NCBI GenBank assembly: GCA_021202305.1
Contig: JAJQDG010000014.1
Location: 1-6,527, forward strand
Reading direction: 5' to 3'
DNA length: 6,527 bases
Origin: Candidatus Gastranaerophilales bacterium
GTDB lineage: Bacteria > Cyanobacteriota > Vampirovibrionia > Gastranaerophilales > Gastranaerophilaceae
Part shown: positions 1 to 5,303 of the stretch, piece after piece
Layout: every line of letters begins with the position of its first letter
Position numbering within the stretch: position 1 is the stretch's first letter
Notes under the pieces: model-generated
What the model was told of the DNA's origin: nothing
Databases searched by the model: none
What the model saw: only the letters and a program-made list of their open reading frames with translations
Program-made: the position numbers and the translations under genes

Positions 1-776
1 TCAATATCCACATCTTTTTTAATTGTTGCTAAAAATTGCGAAAGATATGCGGTTTCTTTTTCATTAATTAATTTTTGTTCTGTTGATTTTTTTCCAATGT
101 TATCAATATTTTCATAAATATTGTCAAGCGTTTTAAATTTTTTTAAAAGTTCGCATGCGGTTTTAGGACCAATGCCCTTTACCCCCGGTATATTGTCCGA
201 GTTATCTCCGCAAAGCGCCTTGTAATCAACAATCTGATCGGGATAAACACCCATTTTTTCATAAACCGTATCCCAATTATATTCAATAAGTTCACCCTTC
301 GTTGGAATTAATACTTTTATAAATCCTTCTCTGTCAACAAGCTGCAAGGAATCTTTATCGCCTGTTAAAATATAAGTTTTATGCCCCATTTCTTTTGCTT
401 TTTCGGATATTGTGCCTATTATATCATCTCCTTCAAACCCTTCTTTTGTATATGCAGGTATATTTAAGGCTTTTAAACCCTCCATAATTAATGAAAGCTG
501 CATGTGCAATGTATCTGGCATGGTTTGCCTGTTTGCTTTATATCCTTCATATTTTTCAAGCCTGAAAGTATGCCTTGAAACATCAAATGCTACCGCAATA
601 TTATCAGGTGAAATCATTCCTTTGTTATTCAGCATATCAAAAATTGATTTAAAAAAGCCAAAAATTGCCCATGTGGGTACATGTTCGGTCGTTTGCATAT
701 TTGTGCGCTCCAGTGCAAAAAACATTCTGAAACAAAGCGCATGACCATCTATTAAAATTAAAGTTTTAGAATTCAT
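1..776 (-). CDS. polA: DNA polymerase I, N-terminal 5'-3' exonuclease part (3' end beyond window)
   Basis: This is the start of DNA polymerase I, whose 5'-3' exonuclease removes RNA primers and flaps during Okazaki fragment maturation and excision repair. I translated 258 codons from ATG 776 to the window edge without a stop. Conserved acidic metal ligands of the family are in place: D10 in LIDGH, D65 in AVAFD, E115/D117/D118 in EGFEGDD, D140/D142 in TGDKDS, and D191/D194 in GDNSDNIPGV. The YKANR motif lies at 79-83. A helix-hairpin-helix (GVKGIGPKTA, about 198-207) follows. The start is fixed by a strong GGAGGA 4 nt upstream. The start codon lies 1 nt after the stop of the TadG-like gene, so translation is probably coupled to it. 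The polymerase domain is outside the window. A standalone 5'-3' exonuclease of the same family therefore cannot be excluded, though polA is more likely. Confidence 0.93.
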   Translation of the reverse strand, partial: MNSKTLILIDGHALCFRMFFALERTNMQTTEHVPTWAIFGFFKSIFDMLNNKGMISPDNIAVAFDVSRHTFRLEKYEGYKANRQTMPDTLHMQLSLIMEGLKALNIPAYTKEGFEGDDIIGTISEKAKEMGHKTYILTGDKDSLQLVDREGFIKVLIPTKGELIEYNWDTVYEKMGVYPDQIVDYKALCGDNSDNIPGVKGIGPKTACELLKKFKTLDNIYENIDNIGKKSTEQKLINEKETAYLSQFLATIKKDVDI

Positions 777-777
777 T

Positions 778-1914
778 TTATCCTCCGGCGCAAGTCCCTG
801 TAGTTAATTCTCCTGAGCCAAAATTATCATATTCGCTTGATTTAATTATTGAAACATTATTTAAAATATTAAGCGTTACGGCTGCATCTCTGTTAAAATA
901 ACTATAATTTGGCACATCTCCGCTTTCATCCGTATACGGCGTTTCGCAGGGGTCATTATATCCGCTCCCGTCTTCAAGCAGGGCAGCAGAACCTGCTGCT
1001 TTATATACGCGGATATTTGTCAGCCTTCTCGTTTCGCCGTTTGTTGTGCTGTCAAGTTCTAAATCAAAAACAGCTTTTGAATTTTCTGCACCGTTTATAC
1101 AGTATAAACAGGTTCCTTCTTCGCAAATTTGTTTTATATCTTGAGAGCTTTTTAATTTATCCGCAAGATCAATCCAGCGTATTGTACCATTGCTTTCGTA
1201 TCCGCCGAGAACAAAAAACCCGCCGCCGCTATTAGAATTTGTTGTTGTATCATAGGCAAAATCTATTGCAAAGTCGCCTTTGCCCGTATATTTGGCGCTT
1301 ATTACATCAGAATATTTGTCATCATCTTCAAAAGGTGTATCAAATTGGGCGTAGGCGCTGTTTTTATCGGCATAATAACCCTCTGACAGGTCAAAACTGC
1401 TATCCGCCATAGATATTGTTTTTGAGATAGAAATTTTTTGCGTTTTTGCGCAGGCACGGGCGTAGATTACAATCCTTTTTACTCCGGCAAACCTTAAAAA
1501 TGCGGGCAAAACAGCCGATGTTGTATATACCCTTACGGCTGCTTCATCATTTGTTGTATCCATTTTGTATTCCATATTGCTGATTTCAAAAACGGTAACA
1601 CCCGATGCCTGCAAATTGTAGATACTTTTATATCTTGTTTTTATATCTTCGCAATAAGAATCTCTGTCTTCTTCGCTTGCACCTGACCCGTCTACATCAG
1701 AAGCCAGAGCCGCCGCATATTCAAAGGCTATTGCTTCCGTTATTTTTTGCAGTTTATATCTTGATAAAATGACATACGCTCCGTCTATTCCAAATGCACT
1801 TAGTAAAAATAGAGAAAAGCTTATTACAAAAACCGTAAGAACAGCATTGGCCTTTAATTTTTTTGGCTTATAATTCCGTTTTATTGAAGATAAAATTCTG
1901 CTTTTCTTCTTCAT
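778..1914 (-). CDS. TadG-like envelope protein (Tad/Flp pilus-assembly N-terminal domain, unknown C-terminal region)
   Basis: This is a 378-residue protein with a basic cytoplasmic N-terminus (1-22) and one hydrophobic segment (about 24-43). It continues into GIDGAYVILSRYKLQKITEA, which fits the TadG/Tad_N pattern of a membrane helix followed by a D-x-G-x-x-Y/R helix with Ala-rich continuation (to about 71). A second family-like stretch is AVLPAFLRFAGVKR (134-147) followed by IVIYARACAK. TadG-type proteins are inner-membrane-anchored components associated with Tad (tight adherence) pili; their exact role is poorly defined. Residues about 170-378 are Asp/Ser/Gly/Tyr-rich, probably beta-rich and extracytoplasmic. 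They carry Cys264, Cys269, Cys272, Cys323 and Cys375, and I do not recognise this part. The start has GGAG 6 nt upstream and lies 1 nt after the stop of the TadE-like gene. The adjacent TadE-like gene supports the call. No other Tad machinery is visible, so a standalone surface role is possible. Confidence 0.75.
   Translation of the reverse strand: MKKKSRILSSIKRNYKPKKLKANAVLTVFVISFSLFLLSAFGIDGAYVILSRYKLQKITEAIAFEYAAALASDVDGSGASEEDRDSYCEDIKTRYKSIYNLQASGVTVFEISNMEYKMDTTNDEAAVRVYTTSAVLPAFLRFAGVKRIVIYARACAKTQKISISKTISMADSSFDLSEGYYADKNSAYAQFDTPFEDDDKYSDVISAKYTGKGDFAIDFAYDTTTNSNSGGGFFVLGGYESNGTIRWIDLADKLKSSQDIKQICEEGTCLYCINGAENSKAVFDLELDSTTNGETRRLTNIRVYKAAGSAALLEDGSGYNDPCETPYTDESGDVPNYSYFNRDAAVTLNILNNVSIIKSSEYDNFGSGELTTGTCAGG
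781..786 (-). promoter_or_regulatory. Shine-Dalgarno site of polA, inside the end of the TadG-like gene
   Basis: The minus strand reads GGAGGATAAAATG. GGAGGA also encodes the last two glycines of the TadG-like protein. TAA is that gene's stop and ATG starts polA. The spacer is 4 nt. The site decides the polA start and suggests translational coupling. Confidence 0.85.
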
Positions 1915-1915
1915 T

Positions 1916-2440
1916 TTAATCTCCGCTGCTATTCAGGGTGTAATAATTATCAAAATATGTGTCGACTTCGTCGCTTGAATTATCCAGAATAACGGGTTCA
2001 ACAAAAGCGTTGCTGACAGGCAGCGTAAAATAAAAATATGTTCCGCCGGTTCCAAAAATTAATTTTGTTACATATTTGAATGTACCTATTAAATAAGTTG
2101 TTTTTTCTGAAGTTATTCTTGCAACATCAACGCTTTCATAAGTATTATCAGAGCCCGTTGTAAACGCATTAGAAAGAATATTTTCCGTTATTGTTCTAAA
2201 ATCATAATCATCCGCCCGCTCTTTTGAACTGTATACGGGCTGATAGTTTACAGAAACCCTAACGGCGTTTGAAAAAACGTATGAAAACTTGTATTTTGCA
2301 TACGTTTCAACAAGGGCTTGAAACACAAAAGTAAAAATAATTATAAAAAACGGTATAATCAGCGAAAATTCAACAACATGCTGCGCTTTTTTTTTGCGAT
2401 TTTTCATAAATACTTTTTGATTTGAATTAATCACCGGCAT
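1916..2440 (-). CDS. TadE-like pseudopilin-type membrane protein
   Basis: This 174-residue protein (from ATG 2440) has a short basic leader ending KNRKKKA, then QHVVEFSLIIPFFIIIFTFV. This is the TadE pattern: a small residue before a possible prepilin-peptidase cut, Glu at +5 (E24), a Pro in the following hydrophobic helix (P30), and a helix to about residue 41. The rest is a soluble, probably periplasmic domain of about 130 residues. TadE-type proteins are minor pseudopilins of Tad/Flp pilus systems. Three starts are possible. TTG 2455 has no Shine-Dalgarno. ATG 2440 has GGCGG 8 nt upstream and overlaps the lipoprotein gene by 14 nt. ATG 2407 gives the shortest, most pilin-like leader (8 residues) but lacks a good Shine-Dalgarno. 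I chose 2440 with moderate confidence. The family call rests on the N-terminal motif and on the TadG-like neighbour; the C-terminal domain is not recognised. Confidence 0.75.
   Translation of the reverse strand: MPVINSNQKVFMKNRKKKAQHVVEFSLIIPFFIIIFTFVFQALVETYAKYKFSYVFSNAVRVSVNYQPVYSSKERADDYDFRTITENILSNAFTTGSDNTYESVDVARITSEKTTYLIGTFKYVTKLIFGTGGTYFYFTLPVSNAFVEPVILDNSSDEVDTYFDNYYTLNSSGD
1921..1924 (-). promoter_or_regulatory. Shine-Dalgarno site of the TadG-like gene
   Basis: The minus strand reads GGAGATTAAAATG. GGAG lies 6 nt before the ATG and inside the last codons of the TadE-like gene, whose TAA stop sits between them. The layout is almost identical to the junction in front of polA. Confidence 0.8.
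2387..2395 (-). repeat. A9 homopolymer in the TadE-like gene
   Basis: Nine consecutive A on the coding strand (CGC, nine A, GCG) encode the Lys-Lys-Lys just before the predicted prepilin cleavage site. A one-base slip here would break the reading frame directly after the start. Confidence 0.9.
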
Positions 2441-3101
2441 TTTTTTTGCCGCCAAATTTGTAGCTTAAATCTTTATAATTAATAACAATAGGGTATTCCT
2501 GCGGCTTTTTCAAAAAAATATAAAAATATTGTTTTTCGCCGGACGGTATAAATTTATAAGAAGTAACAGAATGCATTTGAATGCCTGCTATTGTTTTTTC
2601 AAGCTGAGCAAATTCTGCACTTTGATTAAGATTTTCAATATTTGTGGTTGTATTTGAAACATCTTGTCTGTACCGGTTTTGAATTGTTGCAAAAGAACCC
2701 AGCATAGTGCCGGCATTTGCCATACTTGCATAATTTTGAGCTTCAAAATTTTGATAGGCTTCAACGTACGCTGACGGTGCCAAAAAGGAAATTTCCCCCA
2801 CAGGAGAGCTTGCTTTAACATCTCTTAAATCAAATTTGAATGTACTGTCTGAATTATTTTTTAATTCCATATAAAGAACAAGCGCCCCCTCAAGAGGAGT
2901 TTCCGATATTCCTGCTTTAACGTTTACATCTGCGGATGATTTTTCAATCGCCCGCAGATTAAACATTTCATTAGTCTGCACATTGTAGGATTTTACGGTT
3001 TCATAGTCGGTATCAACATAATCCAGCGTTGTGCAGGCTGTTAAGAAAAGCGCCATGCTAGACAGTAACAAGATTTTGACCAAAAGCTGCTTTTTCTTCA
3101 T
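2427..3101 (-). CDS. Outer-membrane-type lipoprotein of unknown family
   Basis: This 224-residue protein has a lipoprotein signal peptide: basic MKKK, a hydrophobic stretch to about residue 19, and the lipobox LTAC with lipidated Cys23. Residue 24 is Thr, not Asp, which argues against inner-membrane retention. The mature part has a first beta-rich section (about 71-110), an Ala/Gln/Asn-rich probably helical section (about 112-172), and a final beta-rich section (about 176-215) with KFIPSGEKQYFYIFL. I do not recognise the family; an Ig-like sandwich interrupted by a helical insert is an inference. The start has GGAG 6 nt upstream and lies inside pnp, overlapping it by 44 nt. The internal Met16 would remove the basic and most of the hydrophobic signal, so 3101 is preferred. 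The 3' end overlaps the TadE-like gene, which suggests a role alongside the TadE/TadG pair. Confidence 0.85.
   Translation of the reverse strand: MKKKQLLVKILLLSSMALFLTACTTLDYVDTDYETVKSYNVQTNEMFNLRAIEKSSADVNVKAGISETPLEGALVLYMELKNNSDSTFKFDLRDVKASSPVGEISFLAPSAYVEAYQNFEAQNYASMANAGTMLGSFATIQNRYRQDVSNTTTNIENLNQSAEFAQLEKTIAGIQMHSVTSYKFIPSGEKQYFYIFLKKPQEYPIVINYKDLSYKFGGKKNAGD
2440..2447 (-). repeat. A8 homopolymer at the lipoprotein/TadE-like junction
   Basis: Eight consecutive A on the coding strand follow GGCGGC. They end in the A of ATG 2440, the favoured TadE-like start. The tract also encodes Lys-Lys plus part of Asn near the C-terminus of the lipoprotein. Loss of one A would place the lipoprotein in frame with the TadE-like protein. 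Confidence 0.9.
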
Positions 3102-5217
3102 CGGTTACTCCCTTGATTGTAAGGTTAACTCTGCCCTTTTCATCAATTTTTACTACTTTAACGATAACTTCCTGACCGATAGAAAGACGCGATTCAATTG
3201 TTTCAATTCTTTCATTGCAAACTTGCGAAATATGAACCATGCCGTCTTTTCCGGGGGCTAATTCAACAAAAGCGCCTATCGGAATAATGCGGACAACTTT
3301 ACCCTTAATTACCATGCCAATTTCAGGTTTAAAAGTAAGTTCTCTTATTTTTTGAATTGCAATATCCGCGCCTTCTCTATCGTTTGAAGTAATTGTAACC
3401 GTACCGTCATCTTTAATGTCAATTTCGGCGCCGGAAGCTTCGATTATACTTCTTATCATTTTGCCTCCGGGTCCTATTACTGTTCCTATGTCATCAACAG
3501 GAATTTGCATTGAGTATAACCTTGGAGCATAGGGCGAAAGTTCCGCACGCGGAGCCTGAATTGCTTCTTTCATTTTATCCATAATAAAAAGTCTGCCGTC
3601 TTTTGCCTGATATAATGCGCGGCGCAGTGTTTCGTTAGAAATTCCCTTAATTTTCATATCCATTTGAAGTGCGGTGATACCTTCTGAATTTCCGGTAACT
3701 TTGAAATCCATATCTCCAAGGAAATCTTCAATTCCTTGAATATCCGTTAAGACAATATCCGTATCGCCTTCTTTTATAAGCCCCATTGCAACGCCGCCTA
3801 TCATACATTTAACAGGAACACCCGCATCCATCAAAGCCATTGAGCTTGCACAGGTTGACCCCATTGAAGTTGAACCGTTCGATTCTAAAACATCCGATGT
3901 TACTCTTATTGCATAGGGAAATTCGGCTTCAAGAGGAAGTGCCGGAACGTTGGCGCGTTCTGCCAGATTTCCATGTCCTACTTCTCTGCGCCCGGGACCT
4001 CTCAAGGCTTTAACTTCGCCTACTGAAAATCCGGGGAAGATATATTTGTGCATATAGCGCTTTGAAGTCAGGGGGTCAACTCCGTCTAATTCTTGCGCCA
4101 TATTCGGTCCTGCTAAAGTGGCGCAGGATAAAATTTGCGTTTGTCCCCTTGTAAATACGGCTGAGCCGTGAGCCCTCGGAATAACACCCACTTCACACCA
4201 GATTGGTCTTATATCGGTGGTCTTTCTGCCGTCGGCACGCACGCCCTCGTTTTTAATCATTGCGCGCATAATTTTCTTTTCAAGTGCTTTAAATTCTTCC
4301 GCAACAAAATCAATGCCGGTTTCTTCAATCATTGTTTTAATCGGATGATTATCATCAAGCGCTTCTATTTTTTCTTTAACAGCTGATTTTGTTTCATCAA
4401 GCTTGTTTTGCCTGTATGTGCGGTCAAAATTGTGATAAGCGTCATAAATTGCGTCATAAGAAGTTTCCTTGATTATATTTGCAATTTCTGATGTATCGTA
4501 GGGATTAATAAATTCTTCTTTAACAACATTGCAATCTTTTGCAAATTGAATCTGCGCTTCGCATTGTTTTTTAATTTCAACCTGTGCAAATTCAACCGCA
4601 GCCATAATGTCATCTTCCGTTACAAATTTGCAGCCTGCTTCAACCATTATGACAGATTCCGTTGTGCCTGCTATAACGATATCCATGTCGGATTTTTCAA
4701 TTTCCTGATGAGTCGGGTTTGCAATCATTTCACCGTTTATTCTACCCACGCGGATTGCACCCACAGGACCTTCAAAAGGTGCGCCCGAAAGCATTAGTGC
4801 GCTTGATGCCCCTAAAATTGAAAGTACATCCGGCTGATTTTTTTGGTCATAGCTGAATAATTGCGAAACTATTTGTACATCGTTTCTGTATCCCTTTGGC
4901 CATAACGGACGGATAGGACGGTCAATAAGCCTTGAAATAAGAATTGCTTTTTCACTGGCTTTTCCTTCTGTTCTTGTATAACCGCCGGGGATTTTACCTA
5001 TTGAGGACATTCTTTCTTCATAATCTATAAGAAGCGGAAAGAAATCTATCCCAACTCTGGGTTCCTTGCTGACAACGGCATGAATAAAAAGCATTGTATC
5101 TTCACATCTGACCGTAACCGAACTTGTTGCCTGTTTAGCGTATTTACCGGTTTCAACGGTTACTTTTTTGCCGCCGATTTCAATTTCAAATCTTTTTGTT
5201 TCGGGTGTGTTTTCCAT
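3058..5217 (-). CDS. pnp: Polynucleotide phosphorylase (polyribonucleotide nucleotidyltransferase)
   Basis: PNPase degrades RNA 3'-5' with phosphate, releasing nucleoside diphosphates, and works as a cytoplasmic trimer, often with other RNA-decay enzymes. The 719-residue protein is full length (family about 700-720). It has the first RNase PH-like domain with GGYTRTEGKASEKA (78-91) and RLIDRPIRPLWPKGYRND (96-113), a helical linker (about 235-320), and the catalytic second RNase PH domain. That domain carries FPGFSVGE (394-401), RGPGRREVGHG (406-416), the phosphate-site stretch SNGSTSMGS (446-454), and the acid/Lys set D498, D504, K506 in EDFLGDMDFK. A KH domain follows with the GxxG loop IGPGGKMI (581-588), then an S1 domain (about 634-703). 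Nothing catalytic is missing. The start is preceded only by an A/G-rich tract without a clear GGAG. The partner often found upstream, rpsO, is not present here. The last 14 codons overlap the lipoprotein gene. Confidence 0.98.
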   Translation of the reverse strand: MENTPETKRFEIEIGGKKVTVETGKYAKQATSSVTVRCEDTMLFIHAVVSKEPRVGIDFFPLLIDYEERMSSIGKIPGGYTRTEGKASEKAILISRLIDRPIRPLWPKGYRNDVQIVSQLFSYDQKNQPDVLSILGASSALMLSGAPFEGPVGAIRVGRINGEMIANPTHQEIEKSDMDIVIAGTTESVIMVEAGCKFVTEDDIMAAVEFAQVEIKKQCEAQIQFAKDCNVVKEEFINPYDTSEIANIIKETSYDAIYDAYHNFDRTYRQNKLDETKSAVKEKIEALDDNHPIKTMIEETGIDFVAEEFKALEKKIMRAMIKNEGVRADGRKTTDIRPIWCEVGVIPRAHGSAVFTRGQTQILSCATLAGPNMAQELDGVDPLTSKRYMHKYIFPGFSVGEVKALRGPGRREVGHGNLAERANVPALPLEAEFPYAIRVTSDVLESNGSTSMGSTCASSMALMDAGVPVKCMIGGVAMGLIKEGDTDIVLTDIQGIEDFLGDMDFKVTGNSEGITALQMDMKIKGISNETLRRALYQAKDGRLFIMDKMKEAIQAPRAELSPYAPRLYSMQIPVDDIGTVIGPGGKMIRSIIEASGAEIDIKDDGTVTITSNDREGADIAIQKIRELTFKPEIGMVIKGKVVRIIPIGAFVELAPGKDGMVHISQVCNERIETIESRLSIGQEVIVKVVKIDEKGRVNLTIKGVTDEEKAAFGQNLVTV
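3108..3113 (-). promoter_or_regulatory. Shine-Dalgarno site of the lipoprotein gene, inside pnp
   Basis: The minus strand reads AGGGAGTAACCGATG, with GGAG 6 nt before the start codon. The site lies within the pnp codons for Lys-Gly-Val near its C-terminus. Ribosomes finishing pnp therefore cover it, which suggests coupled expression. Confidence 0.75.
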
Positions 5218-5259
5218 TTTTTCTTCTTTCTCTTTTTCACTTATTTATGTACAGTTGAA

Positions 5260-5288
5260 ATTTTACTTTAAACAAGCTTCAAAAGCAA
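5260..5288 (-). promoter_or_regulatory. Candidate sigma70-type promoter for pnp and the genes after it
   Basis: In the 86-nt gap upstream of pnp the minus strand has TTGCTT (5288-5283), a 17-nt spacer and TAAAAT (5265-5260). The -10 matches consensus at five of six positions and the -35 at three. Transcription would begin near 5253, giving a leader of about 36 nt. AT-rich DNA yields such matches by chance, and read-through from the Hcp-like gene is also possible. No hairpin-plus-U terminator was seen in the gap. Confidence 0.45.
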
Positions 5289-5303
5289 AAGAATTTTAAA
5301 AAA

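Noticed and set aside
412..744. A 110-codon plus-strand open frame.
   Set aside because: It lies opposite the polA exonuclease domain, whose catalytic motifs are intact in the minus-strand frame, and its translation shows no family motif.
909..1235. A plus-strand open frame inside the TadG-like gene.
   Set aside because: It is antisense to a longer, well-initiated minus-strand gene and looks like a random Arg/Leu-rich translation.
2383..2399. CGC-A9-GCG as a possible terminator hairpin in the TadE-like gene.
   Set aside because: The paired arms are only about 3-4 bp around a 9-nt loop, there is no U tract after them on the transcribed strand, and they lie inside coding sequence.
1916..2455. 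A TTG start at 2455 for the TadE-like gene.
   Set aside because: It has a weaker start codon, no Shine-Dalgarno, and adds residues not needed for the prepilin-like leader. ATG 2440 or 2407 is preferred.
2588..2821. A second minus-strand open frame inside the lipoprotein gene.
   Set aside because: It is an out-of-frame shadow of the lipoprotein gene and has no recognisable domain. The lipoprotein frame carries a signal peptide and lipobox.
4168..5271. Several plus-strand open frames opposite pnp, rich in Phe, Cys and Asn.
   Set aside because: They are antisense shadows; the minus strand encodes an unmistakable PNPase with all domains.
5287..5303. The T- and A-rich tract after the Hcp-like stop as an intrinsic terminator.
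   Set aside because: There is no GC-rich stem before a U run; it is plain AT-rich sequence.
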